This document shows positions 46,028 to 55,758 of a stretch of 64,000 nt of DNA, piece by piece (position 1 is the first letter of the stretch; each line of letters begins with the position of its first letter). Under the pieces are notes generated by a model that worked only from the letters and a program-made list of their open reading frames with translations, was not told where the DNA came from and ran no database searches. This DNA is from Anabaena catenula FACHB-362 (GTDB taxonomy: Bacteria > Cyanobacteriota > Cyanobacteriia > Cyanobacteriales > Nostocaceae): contig NZ_JACJTQ010000006.1 in the NCBI RefSeq assembly GCF_014698735.1, forward strand, positions 1 through 64,000, written 5' to 3'. The position numbers and the translations under genes were made by a program.

Positions 46028-46138
46028 GGCGGGTTTTCCCTTGTTCGCAACTTGCCTTTTAGGCCGATGAATTTAGGGTTATCGGATAACGTCTCCACCA
46101 TATTCGGGGATTAGCGGGTTCAAATCCCGCACCCGCCA
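46028..46138 (+). ncRNA. tRNA-like Y RNA element 6 (reduced, no D arm)
   Basis: 8-bp acceptor TGGCGGGT (46028-46035) / ACCCGCCA (46131-46138) and a perfect T arm GCGGG-TTCAAAT-CCCGC (46114-46130). There is no D arm; the Y module follows the acceptor almost at once: CCCT/AGGG and TTC/GAA lower pairs, CTTGCCT (46051-46057), TTT, AGGCCGA (46061-46067), TAGGGTTATCG (46074-46084). A weak stem CTCC/GGGG may stand for an anticodon arm between module and T arm. TTTTT directly after the acceptor could end transcription. It lies 58 bases after the Ro60 stop, in the same direction. Confidence 0.75.
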
Positions 46139-46345
46139 TTTTTAAGGATTTTGTCTCACGCAGAGGCGCAGAGTCGCTGAGATTAAAGTGAGAATTGATT
46201 AGTTAATTACTGTCTTTGGTCAACTTAAATCCACAGATCTTTTTAAATTTTTTAAATTTTTATACTTAAGCTAATCAACAAGATTTTTGTATTTATTTAT
46301 GTGCTACAAAATAAGGTATAAAGCTTTTGAGTTTTAGGAGCAGCC

Positions 46346-47023
46346 ATGTACGTGCTAGTTGGTGGAGCAGGCTTAGTAGGGCTTTCTTTGGCTCAAAAAT
46401 TGGTAGAACTAGGGCATACTGTGGCCATCATTGATATTGATCCTACTGCGTGCCGTTATGCCCGTGAACAAGTAGGAGCGATGGCTTTTGAAGGCAGTGC
46501 TGTGAGTACAGAAGTTTTGTTAGAAGCTGGGATTCGTAAAGCCGATGCCTTGGCAGCTGTCCTCAGAAGTGATGCCTTAAATCTAGCAATGGTAACTCTT
46601 GCTAAACACTACGGTGCTGCCCATATCCTGTCTCGGCTGCGCCATTCTGATTTTGCTGAACCACTGCGTTTGGCAGGAGCTAACCATGTAATTAGTACTG
46701 TTGAACTATCAGTTGCAACGATGGTAAATGCCATTGAATATCCCCAGGTAGAATCAATGATGCATTTTGAGCAGGGGCAGATTGAGGTTTTAAAAATTTC
46801 TATTCCCAACAGTTGCTATGTAGCCAATCGTAGCGTTGCTGAAATTGCTCAAGATTCTAAGTTTCCCACTGGCTCTCTAATTATTGCCTATCAACCTCAC
46901 CCCCACGAAGATTTGATGATTCCCAATGGTAGTACAGTACTAGAACCTGGTTCGACTGTGTTGATTGTGACTAAGCCAGGATCTTTACATCAAGTTATTG
47001 ATTTTATCGAAGGCTGTAAATAG
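46346..47023 (+). CDS. TrkA/KtrA-type potassium channel regulatory protein
   Basis: 225 residues: an RCK_N Rossmann domain (about 1-125; MYVLVGGAGLVGLSLAQKL is the NAD-binding glycine motif, with the acidic residue in IIDIDP) and a C-terminal RCK_C domain (about 135-225). It gates a Trk/Ktr K+ channel in response to nucleotide binding. The membrane subunit is not in this window. TTTAGGAG lies just before the ATG. Followed 5 bases later by the DUF3124 gene. Confidence 0.9.
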   Translation: MYVLVGGAGLVGLSLAQKLVELGHTVAIIDIDPTACRYAREQVGAMAFEGSAVSTEVLLEAGIRKADALAAVLRSDALNLAMVTLAKHYGAAHILSRLRHSDFAEPLRLAGANHVISTVELSVATMVNAIEYPQVESMMHFEQGQIEVLKISIPNSCYVANRSVAEIAQDSKFPTGSLIIAYQPHPHEDLMIPNGSTVLEPGSTVLIVTKPGSLHQVIDFIEGCK

Positions 47024-47028
47024 TTTTA

Positions 47029-47595
<567 letters not shown>

Positions 47596-47961
47596 ATGCA
47601 ACCTGCAAGAACATTTGAAGATTTAATAGTTTGGCAAAAAGCACATCAATTTGTGTTAGGAGTATATCAATTAACTGCGGATTTTCCTAAATCAGAAATA
47701 TATGGACTAACTTCTCAGTTTAGACGCGCATCAGTTTCCATTCCGGCAAATATTGCAGAAGGATTTAAGAAAAAAGGAGATTTAGATAAATTAATATTTA
47801 TGAATATTGCACAAGCTTCTCTAGAAGAATGTAGATACTATCTTATTCTCACACAAGATTTAGGATACGCTAATACATCAGAATTAATGTTGAAACTGCA
47901 AGAAGTTAGTAGATTATTAGATAGTTATGTAAAAGCTATGCTCAATAATTCTAACTCATAA
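47596..47961 (+). CDS. Four-helix-bundle protein (23S rRNA intervening-sequence protein family)
   Basis: 121 residues. RTFEDLIVWQKAHQFVLGVY, YGLTSQFRRASVSIPANIAEG and SLEECRYYLILTQDLGY are the family text. Related proteins are encoded in 23S rRNA intervening sequences but free-standing copies such as this one are common; function unknown. Its ATG directly follows the DUF3124 stop, and its ribosome binding site lies in the tandem repeat. Confidence 0.92.
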   Translation: MQPARTFEDLIVWQKAHQFVLGVYQLTADFPKSEIYGLTSQFRRASVSIPANIAEGFKKKGDLDKLIFMNIAQASLEECRYYLILTQDLGYANTSELMLKLQEVSRLLDSYVKAMLNNSNS

Positions 47962-48072
47962 TTCCTTAATTCTAATTCTTTCTACCTCCTGACTCCTGAC
48001 TCCTGAATTCTTACATTAAAAGTCAAAATAACTATAAAGGTTCATTGTCGAAATAGGTATCTTGAAAAGTGA

Positions 48073-49626
48073 TCAATCATCATCAAGTTGGAGGAGTTGT
48101 TCATCAATAGATTGTATCCGTCCGCTTACAGTTACTTCTGAAAGAATTCGCTTACGCAGTGCTTCGTTAAGGACTCCTTTTTCTGCTAACAGCAAACGGC
48201 GACGAATAGCATCCAATTTGCTTAGATCACTACTCTTGTCATCAGACTTGTCAAAACGGCGATTATAGTAGTCTCGCAGAGCCTTTTCTGCTTTAGCCAC
48301 TCGTATCTGATAAGCCGAACGCATTTCTTCATAGACGGATTTTGGTAATACCCCTGACTTCAACAAGCTATCTAATTCATCCTGTGCTGCTTTACCTGTC
48401 ATTAGTTGAGCTTGCAATTCTTCAACCTGCTGCTGAGTCTCGGAAAATTTAGATAATTTTAAGCGTTTTACTAGCCAAGGCAAGCTTAAACCCTGTCCTA
48501 CTAATGACACCAGTACACTGCCAAAGACTAAAGCAATGAGAACTTCTCGTCCCGGCAGCGTACTAGGTAAGCTCAATGCCAGAGCCATAGAAAGTGAACC
48601 CTTGATGTTGCCTAAAAAGAGTAAATGTTGCCAGCGCAGAGGAATTGGGCGGTCAAACCAACGAACTGCTGTCAGTAGTGGATAGACAGTAAGAATTCTT
48701 CCGACTTGATAAGCCAAAACAGCAAGTAGAATTGCAGGTAAAGTCGTCCAGAGTGTGATTAGGTTTATTTCTACACCAATCAGCAGAAAAATAAAGGTGT
48801 TGACAGTAAAACTGGCATATTCCCAGAAACTAAACAAGGTAATGCGACTGGAAGCAGTAGTATTGCCAGACAGTCCAAAATTTCCAAAAATTAATCCAGC
48901 TATAACAACAGCTACAGCACCTGATACACCCAGAAATTGACCAACCTGAAAAGTTCCTAATGCAACTGCAACCGTCAGTAAGAGACTGCCTAAGGGATCA
49001 TCTAAACGAGAAAATATAGGTATGCTCAAGTAGCCTAAGACTAAACCTACGAGGCAGCCCCCTACGGAGATAAATAGTAGTTGTTGGATTCCTTCTAATA
49101 AGGTCAGTGAACCTGTTGAATATACTTGCAAAATCAGGTTGAATGAAACTAAGGCAGCGGCATCGTTGAATAGGGTTTCTCCTTCAACAATGCTAGAAAG
49201 CCGGGAGGGTACTGGTATGTCCTTAAAGACAGCAATCATGGAAACTGTATCAGTGTTTGCTAGAATTACCCCTACAAATAGAGCAGGTATCCAAGTTAGT
49301 CCCAGCCCAAATTTCAACAGGACGGCAATAATAACACTGGAAAGTACAGCCCCTGGGCCTGCCAGAAGGGCAATTGGTTTAAACGTACTGCGTAGACGGC
49401 TGATGTCGGTATTAATCCCAGCGTCAAAGATGAGAATTGGCAGGAAAAGATTCAAAACCAAGGAAGGATCTAAACCTATGGGACGAGATAATAGCTCAGT
49501 GATTGGCAAACCTGCCAAGACTAAACCTGTGATATAAGGGACTCCCAGCCGGCGAGATACCAAAGCTACACCAGTGGCAACGAGCAAGAGAATAATGGAA
49601 ATCTTGACTAATTCGGTAATATTCAC
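48073..49626 (-). CDS. Na+/H+ (CPA1-type) antiporter
   Basis: 517 residues: about 12 membrane spans (1-390) followed by a charged helical cytoplasmic tail (about 395-517). LPILIFDAGINTD, ILANTDTVSMIAVFKD and EGETLFNDAAALVSFN carry the Asp and Asn-Asp residues typical of the NhaP/CPA1 ion path. Exchanges Na+ (or K+) for H+ at the membrane. The ion specificity is not determined by sequence alone. Convergent with the four-helix-bundle gene. Confidence 0.92.
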   Translation of the reverse strand: MNITELVKISIILLLVATGVALVSRRLGVPYITGLVLAGLPITELLSRPIGLDPSLVLNLFLPILIFDAGINTDISRLRSTFKPIALLAGPGAVLSSVIIAVLLKFGLGLTWIPALFVGVILANTDTVSMIAVFKDIPVPSRLSSIVEGETLFNDAAALVSFNLILQVYSTGSLTLLEGIQQLLFISVGGCLVGLVLGYLSIPIFSRLDDPLGSLLLTVAVALGTFQVGQFLGVSGAVAVVIAGLIFGNFGLSGNTTASSRITLFSFWEYASFTVNTFIFLLIGVEINLITLWTTLPAILLAVLAYQVGRILTVYPLLTAVRWFDRPIPLRWQHLLFLGNIKGSLSMALALSLPSTLPGREVLIALVFGSVLVSLVGQGLSLPWLVKRLKLSKFSETQQQVEELQAQLMTGKAAQDELDSLLKSGVLPKSVYEEMRSAYQIRVAKAEKALRDYYNRRFDKSDDKSSDLSKLDAIRRRLLLAEKGVLNEALRKRILSEVTVSGRIQSIDEQLLQLDDD

Positions 49627-49678
49627 TATGGATACTGAAAATTTATGTGAATGTCATTGAAAAACGTTACACATTCCT

Positions 49679-50599
49679 TCACAAAACTCCCGTCCAAGGT
49701 GTGGTGGGAGAGTCGGCATCAAATAAAGATAAATGATCTGTGGAATAATCTGTATTAAAACCAATTTTACTATTTTCAGAAATTGGCAATTTATCCAGTT
49801 CCTCTAAAACTTCTAATGCCGATTGATATCGTTCTTTATGATCATCTAATACCATTTTATTAATAATTGCTGCTAAAGGCTGACTAACTTTAGCTTGATC
49901 AATCCATTTTACTTTGCCATCAATATCTCTTACTAACTCATGGGGAAAAATACCAGTCAAGGCTTTAATTCCAATCATGCCAATGGCGTAAATATCGCTA
50001 TTATATTGAGGATGACCAAAACATTGTTCACTAGGTGCATAACCTTTAGTACCAATACCAATAGTCAAGGCTGTTGAATCAAGATTTTCTGTGATATGCG
50101 TGCTGACTTCTTTCACAGCCCCAAAGTCTATTAATACTAGTTTCCAATCTGAATGTCGGCGGATAATATTTTTAGGTTTGATATCTCTGTGAATTACGCC
50201 ATTGGCATGGACAAATTTTAATATCTGCAACAAGTCTTTTAAAATTCCAATCACTACACTTTCTGCGATACATTTACTTGATACTAATTCCTGATTTAAT
50301 GGATGTCCAAGTATATAATCTTGCACTAAATAAAATTCTTGATCTTCTTCAAAATATGCTAAAAGCTGAGGAATTTGATTGTGTGTTCCTAGTCTGGCCA
50401 GGGTTTTTGCTTCTGAACTAAATAAACGCCGAGCAAGTGCTAAAGTCTCGGCTTTAGTTGTAGCTGGTTTTAAATGTTTGACTACACATTGGGGGTTGTC
50501 AGAACGCTGTATATCTTCTGCAATATAGGTTTGACTAAATCCACCTGCACCAAGAACTTTAATAAGTTTGTAGCGTCCGGCAAGTATTTTAGCATTCAA
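49679..50599 (-). CDS. Serine/threonine protein kinase
   Basis: 306 residues with a full Hanks-type kinase domain (about 10-270): GAGGFSQTY loop, VVKHLK lysine, catalytic HRDIKPKNII and metal-binding DFGAVKEV, GTKGYAPSEQ in the activation segment. There is no membrane span or sensor domain, so it is cytosolic and compact. Its target is unknown; the FHA domain of the PBP in this window shows that the organism uses such signalling. A long 1.4 kb gap lies upstream. Confidence 0.93.
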   Translation of the reverse strand: MNAKILAGRYKLIKVLGAGGFSQTYIAEDIQRSDNPQCVVKHLKPATTKAETLALARRLFSSEAKTLARLGTHNQIPQLLAYFEEDQEFYLVQDYILGHPLNQELVSSKCIAESVVIGILKDLLQILKFVHANGVIHRDIKPKNIIRRHSDWKLVLIDFGAVKEVSTHITENLDSTALTIGIGTKGYAPSEQCFGHPQYNSDIYAIGMIGIKALTGIFPHELVRDIDGKVKWIDQAKVSQPLAAIINKMVLDDHKERYQSALEVLEELDKLPISENSKIGFNTDYSTDHLSLFDADSPTTPWTGVL

Positions 50600-50992
50600 T
50601 GTTAAATCCCTTTGCTGAATTAAGTTTTGTAGGTGCAGAAGTGTTGACTGATAGTCTCCTGAATAACTGGATAAAGTTTGCAGTTATGAAAAATTAATAA
50701 TAATTTTTTTTGTTGATTTTTCTCTTAGTTTGGAAAAACTTTTCTGGCTGTAAATAATTGTTCCAGTTTTCTGAGTCAAATACATAAGTATGTGGGATTA
50801 ATTAAAAATCAGACTTTTCTGGTAAAATTCTCTGCTAAGTGGGTGAAGCCTACTGTAGGCAGAGGCAGGGGATATGCTTTTAATCTACCCTTCCAGCTAA
50901 CACTCATTTTTTCTGCTTCCCTCTCCTCGTAGGAGAGGTAGGGCAGGGGTTGGGGGTGAGGTCAATATATATGTTTAATTCAGCCATTATAC
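50600..50992. repeat. Intergenic region with dispersed repeat
   Basis: AT-rich sequence upstream of the kinase gene. CTCTCCTCGTAGGAGAG (50922-50938) and the following GGGCAGGGGTTGGGGGTGAGG are a palindromic interspersed repeat widespread in cyanobacteria. No gene seen. Confidence 0.6.
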
Positions 50993-51283
50993 TTACCATA
51001 AAGGAATTATCTCAAATATCTGCTCATTTCCCCAAAAGTAAATGCGATCGCATTTTGGTTGCAGATACTTCACTGACGCTGTGACTAATAGGGCTTCTTC
51101 AACGGCTATACTCCCATATTTTTGTGACACCTGCTGAAATTAGTGATTATTAACCTCACCATAGCTACTTGATGTATCAATAACTATATCTAAAGCTACC
51201 GAACGCACACTCGCTTTCATCAACTTGGTGATAATCTGGGTATAAGCTGGACATCTATAAGGGAAAGATTCTAATAGCAACAT
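50993..51283 (-). pseudogene. Remnant of a CHASE2-like sensor gene
   Basis: On the minus strand the frame from 51283 reads MLLLESFPYRCPAYTQIITK, then KASVRSVALDIVIDTSSSYG, has one in-frame TAA after 47 codons, and continues open for a further 48 codons (FQQVSQKYGSIAVEEALLVT ...) to a TAA at 50993. The pattern '(P/R).Y..(I/L)...L..A.VR.VALD(I/V)..D..SSYG' resembles the start of CHASE2 extracellular sensor domains. The rest of any such protein is missing, so this is a short, decayed piece. Family call is tentative. Confidence 0.4.
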
Positions 51284-52044
51284 TTTGAAATAAAACTTCA
51301 AGAAAAATATTATACATTTGTGAAGTATGCTTTAATTATTACTAAATTTACATGAGTACAGTTACACTAAAATATTCCCTATACAAATACGGCTCAACTA
51401 TTTGTCTGACTGGATTCCTCTGTGTGATTGTTGCACAGATATGAACCAGACTAACTTCACTTTTCTTTGCAATTGATGACTGCCAGATTCTACCCTACTC
51501 CAGTACTCAACTGAACCAATTGGGCAGCAGGAGGAAAAGAAACTTTGATCCTCCTATCACTAACCCGTATAATTTGGTTTGGCAGTGTGTAGGCAAAAGA
51601 TGGCAGGTAAACAAGGTTGAACTCAGCTACCCTCCCAGGGAACCTTCTCTCACCGCTTAAATATTGATACTTACCAGGAAATAATCCCTACGGTTAATGA
51701 GAAAATATATTGATGGGGATCAGCCTAGATCCTACCCCAGTCCCTATGCTATACCTCTTTAGGAGTAAACTTGATTGATATACAGATCCTAATGGTGTTA
51801 AAGAGTCAATTTTATTGGTAGATTTTGATCACAGGGTATCTTTGAAAGAGTTGGAGGTTAAACAGGTTTAGTTATAAGTCTCTCAAATTTAATGTTTTAG
51901 CCAATTTTCTGCTTTGACAGAGGTAAGATAAAAGCTATACATGAAAACTACCTTTTATAGATATTAGCGACTTTGTCAATTAAGAATTGCTATAATCTAT
52001 TCTTCCATCTTACATTCTTATCTATTATTTAGGTGTAAATTTCT
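51284..52044. other. Intergenic region upstream of the NYN gene, nothing identified
   Basis: 761 bases without recognised protein, tRNA or known small RNA. GC content is slightly higher around 51480-51760, where short hairpins such as CCCT-CCC-AGGG occur; a non-coding RNA is possible but unsupported. AGGTG at 52031-52035 is the ribosome binding site of the next gene. Confidence 0.35.
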
Positions 52045-52566
52045 ATGGGTTCTCCAATGAATCGTCTATCTATTTTTGTAGATGGAAACAATATGTTCTA
52101 TGCTCAACAAAAAAATGGCTGGTTTTTTGACCCGCGACGAGTGTTAGAATACTTCAAAAACGAGCAGTCAGAAACGACATTGATTAATGCTTTCTGGTAC
52201 ACTGGCTTAAAAGATCCACAAGATCAACGTGGTTTTCGAGATGCGCTAATTAGTTTGGGATATACAGTACGCACTAAAATTCTCAAAGAATACTACGATG
52301 ATGTCTCTGGTCGTTACTCGCAAAAAGCGAATTTAGATATTGAAATTGTTGTAGATATGTTTAATACAGTAGATCAGTACGACAGAGTTGTCTTATTCAG
52401 CGGCGATGGTGATTTTGAAAGAGCGATAGAACTATTACGCTCAAAAAATACGCATATAACGGTAGTATCAACAGAAGGAATGATAGCGAGAGAGTTACGA
52501 AATGCTACGGATAGATATATAGACTTGAACGATATTAGAGACCAAATAGAAAAAACGGAAGGTTAG
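52045..52566 (+). CDS. LabA-like NYN domain protein
   Basis: 173 residues forming one NYN (PIN-like) domain: [29 protein letters not shown] and [15 protein letters not shown] give the conserved acidic residues (Asp in VDGNN, Asp in LDIE, Asp in SGDGDF). NYN domains are predicted RNases; the cyanobacterial LabA relative affects circadian output. Start at 52045 preferred over Met5 because AGGTG lies 9 bases before it. leuA follows 91 bases later on the same strand. Confidence 0.9.
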   Translation: MGSPMNRLSIFVDGNNMFYAQQKNGWFFDPRRVLEYFKNEQSETTLINAFWYTGLKDPQDQRGFRDALISLGYTVRTKILKEYYDDVSGRYSQKANLDIEIVVDMFNTVDQYDRVVLFSGDGDFERAIELLRSKNTHITVVSTEGMIARELRNATDRYIDLNDIRDQIEKTEG

Positions 52567-52657
52567 TAAAGTTAACAATTATTTACAAAACCAAGAGTTA
52601 AAAAATAAAGTTCAAGGTATTTTAAGCCCACAATCACAACTAAACAACCCAAAAGCG

Positions 52658-54250
52658 ATGAGAAATCAAGCAGACAGAATTATCATCTTTGATACGACAC
52701 TGCGAGATGGAGAACAGTGTCCAGGAGCGACTTTAAACATAGACGAAAAGCTGATTATTGCCAAGCAATTAGCACGTCTTGGTGTGGATATTATTGAAGC
52801 TGGTTTTGCCTTTGCTAGTCCTGGAGATTTTGAAGCAGTTAAGAAAATTGCCCAAATTGTGGGGACAGAAGATGGCCCTGTAATTTGTAGTTTGGCTAGG
52901 GCAATTAAAGCAGATATCGAAGCGGCAGCAGAAGCATTAAAACCAGCAGTTCACGGCAGAATTCACACCTTTATTTCTACTTCTGATATTCACTTAGAGT
53001 ATCAGCTGAGAAAGTCACGGGCAGAAGTGTTAGCGATCGCAGAAGAAATGGTAGCCTATGCCAAGTCCTTCATGGATGATGTCGAATTTTCACCAATGGA
53101 TGCGGCTCGTTCTGATCCACAATTCCTTTATCAAGTATTAGAGAGAGCGATCGCAGCTGGTGCAACAACAGTTAACATTCCTGACACCGTAGGTTATACC
53201 ACACCCAGCGAATTTGGGGACATGATTAAAGGCATTATCGAAAATGTCCCCAACATCGACCAAGCTATTATTTCCGTTCACGGCCATAACGACTTAGGTT
53301 TAGCAGTTGCTAACTTCTTAGAAGCCGTCAAAAATGGTGCAAGGCAGTTAGAATGCACCATCAACGGTATTGGTGAACGGGCAGGAAATGCGGCTTTAGA
53401 AGAATTGGTAATGGCACTGCACGTCAGACGGCAATATTTTAACCCCTTCTTAGGACGTTCAGAAGATTCTGAAGCACCCCTGACGAATATTGACACCAAA
53501 CAAATTTACAAAACTTCACGTCTTGTTTCCAACTTGACAGGAATGTTGGTGCAACCAAATAAAGCTATTGTCGGTGCAAATGCCTTTGCACACGAGTCTG
53601 GTATTCATCAAGATGGAGTGTTGAAAAACAAACTCACCTATGAGATTATGGATGCCCAATTGATTGGTTTAACAGACAATCAAATCGTCTTGGGCAAACA
53701 TTCTGGGAGAAATGCTTTTGGTACCCGCTTGAAAGAATTGGGCTTTGAACTGTCAGAAACCGAATTAAATAAAGCCTTCGTCAGATTCAAAGAATTAGCG
53801 GATAAAAAGAAAGAAATCTCAGATTGGGATTTGGAAGCCATTGTTAACGATGAAATCCAACAATCACCTGCTTTGTTTCAGGTAGAGTTAGTGCAGGTTT
53901 CTTGCGGTAGCAACGCCAAACCCACCGCTACGGTTACTCTCCGCACCCCCGACGGTGAAGAATTAACCGACGCAGCTATTGGTACAGGCCCAGTAGACGC
54001 AGTTTATAAAGCCATCAACCGGGTAGTGAATGTACCTAACGATTTGATTGAATTCTCTGTACAATCGGTTACAGGGGGAATTGATGCTCTTGGGGAAGTA
54101 ACAATCCGCTTAAAATATGAATCGCGTGTTTTTTCAGGTCATGCAGCCAACACCGATATCATTGTGGCATCGGCTCAGGCTTACGTGAATGCACTCAATA
54201 GGTTGTACTCCAGCCTACGTCAGGAAGCGAAAGAAGAAGTAACAGCCTAG
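52658..54250 (+). CDS. leuA: 2-isopropylmalate synthase
   Basis: First committed enzyme of leucine synthesis, condensing acetyl-CoA with 2-oxoisovalerate. 530 residues: catalytic TIM barrel with [14 protein letters not shown] near the N-terminus, [12 protein letters not shown] metal-binding His pair, GNAALEEL; the linker and the C-terminal leucine-binding regulatory domain (about 400-525) are complete, so feedback inhibition by leucine is expected. Normal length. Confidence 0.97.
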   Translation: MRNQADRIIIFDTTLRDGEQCPGATLNIDEKLIIAKQLARLGVDIIEAGFAFASPGDFEAVKKIAQIVGTEDGPVICSLARAIKADIEAAAEALKPAVHGRIHTFISTSDIHLEYQLRKSRAEVLAIAEEMVAYAKSFMDDVEFSPMDAARSDPQFLYQVLERAIAAGATTVNIPDTVGYTTPSEFGDMIKGIIENVPNIDQAIISVHGHNDLGLAVANFLEAVKNGARQLECTINGIGERAGNAALEELVMALHVRRQYFNPFLGRSEDSEAPLTNIDTKQIYKTSRLVSNLTGMLVQPNKAIVGANAFAHESGIHQDGVLKNKLTYEIMDAQLIGLTDNQIVLGKHSGRNAFGTRLKELGFELSETELNKAFVRFKELADKKKEISDWDLEAIVNDEIQQSPALFQVELVQVSCGSNAKPTATVTLRTPDGEELTDAAIGTGPVDAVYKAINRVVNVPNDLIEFSVQSVTGGIDALGEVTIRLKYESRVFSGHAANTDIIVASAQAYVNALNRLYSSLRQEAKEEVTA

Positions 54251-54296
54251 TAGGGTGGGTTAGGTGCGGTGAGATATTTGATGTTAACAGATTGCC

Positions 54297-54734
54297 TTAA
54301 TTCGCACCGTAACCCACCTTGATCAATTCCAGCGCCTGAGTTAAAATTTCTTGTTTTACAACCATAGCTGCTAATTCTTCGGCTTCATATCGTCCTTCAA
54401 ATGCTTCTAACGACGCTCTTTTTAGTGATACTTGATATCCTTCTTGAAAAATTTCCAATAATTCTGTTTGATTCAAGTAAACACCACCAGATTTGCGGCG
54501 CTTGTTAATTTTATTGATTTCTCGCACTGCATTTTCTATAGATATTTCCCAAGAACGGGTAGAACGTTTTTCAGCTTTTTGTTTAATTAAATGAATGAGG
54601 AGAATTACGCCATAACTATCAATTTTATTGATTTTATCACTTAGGCTCATTTCTTCTAATTCATCCACCAATAATAAAGCTTCAGGAATTTTACCTTGTT
54701 CTAGAAGTTGTCTGAGTTCTAGTAGTTCTTCCAT
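54297..54734 (-). CDS. DUF29-family protein
   Basis: 145 residues from the ATG at 54734; a TTG-initiated frame starts at 54767. LLIHLIKQKAEKRSTRSWEISI (R-S-x-SW-type signature) places it with the cyanobacterial DUF29 group, which is multi-copy in these genomes. It is mostly helical and soluble. Function unknown. Convergent with leuA (46 bases). Confidence 0.75.
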   Translation of the reverse strand: MEELLELRQLLEQGKIPEALLLVDELEEMSLSDKINKIDSYGVILLIHLIKQKAEKRSTRSWEISIENAVREINKINKRRKSGGVYLNQTELLEIFQEGYQVSLKRASLEAFEGRYEAEELAAMVVKQEILTQALELIKVGYGAN

Positions 54735-54975
54735 GTTATTTGTTGAATATAAATTATAGTATTTCAAGTATTACAAAAATTATCAATACGCTGTTACTTC
54801 TTATATGAATTAGCGATTACAACAGGGAACAGGGTTGAAAATCTCTTGGTATATGGCTTTATTTCTAAAAATTGGATCTGATTTACCTAAAATCTGCTGT
54901 ATTTTCATTCTAGTATTAATTCTAATACCAAAAAAGTTTATACTGCTAAAAGCTGTTTTTGGTAAATAAACATCC

Positions 54976-55638
54976 ATGAGTACCAATTCAACCACGGAAT
55001 TACCGCTTTGGGTACAAGATAGAGAAGTATTCCTGACTCATGATCAAGGGGTAGAATGGCGAGAAGGACAAAAGCCAGACTATTCTTATACTAATGAATT
55101 TCTACACAAAGAAAGTAAATTTAACCATCCCGAAGGTTCTTTAGAAGCCATAGCCCAAAACCTAGTTCGCACCTTTGAAATGGAAGCTTCTCATAAATTG
55201 AACCCCCAACAATGGCTTTCTATCGTTGCGGACAAATTTAGAATGAGTAGCAACGGAGGAGAAGAATACACCGCTAAAGAAGTAGTTGAACAAGGAACAT
55301 ACAACTTATTTATAGTTGACAACGAGCATTATTGTCCAGCGGCTGAAACCTTTGAATCTTCATTTGAACTGTTTCACAAAGCCTTTCCCAACGGCTTTTT
55401 ATGGGAATTAACAGAAGTGCTATCTGGACCACCCAACGTTACCTTTAAATGGCGACATTGGGGAACATTTACAGGTACATATAAAGATTATGCACCCACA
55501 GGGGAAACAATAGAAATAACGGGTATGAGTATAGCCCGTGTAACTGAAGATTTAAAGATTGAATCTTTAGAACATTATTTTGATAATAACGCCTTTTTGC
55601 AAAAATTAACTGCTGGTGGTTGTCCCTTTCATTCTTAA
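54976..55638 (+). CDS. SnoaL-like (polyketide cyclase fold) protein
   Basis: 220 residues. The C-terminal half has an NTF2-like/SnoaL pattern (FELFHKAFPNGFLWELTEVL, FKWRHWGTFTGTYKDYAPTG, ITGMSIARV..DLKIESLEHYFD). Such domains bind small hydrophobic molecules or act as cyclases; no substrate can be assigned. The protein ends GGCPFHS. Monocistronic, divergent from the DUF29 gene. Confidence 0.75.
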   Translation: MSTNSTTELPLWVQDREVFLTHDQGVEWREGQKPDYSYTNEFLHKESKFNHPEGSLEAIAQNLVRTFEMEASHKLNPQQWLSIVADKFRMSSNGGEEYTAKEVVEQGTYNLFIVDNEHYCPAAETFESSFELFHKAFPNGFLWELTEVLSGPPNVTFKWRHWGTFTGTYKDYAPTGETIEITGMSIARVTEDLKIESLEHYFDNNAFLQKLTAGGCPFHS

Positions 55639-55758
55639 TATATGGTAGGGGTTTAGCATTGCTAAACCCTGACAAAATCAACATAATTAATTAACCGCAG
55701 ATAAACGCAGATGAAATACAAATGATGTGAGCAATTTGATATCCAGGGTTTAAAAATT

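Noticed and set aside
51480-51760. Known structured RNA (6S, tmRNA, SRP RNA, RNase P RNA)
   Set aside because: None of the signature sequences of these RNAs is present; only weak short hairpins are seen.
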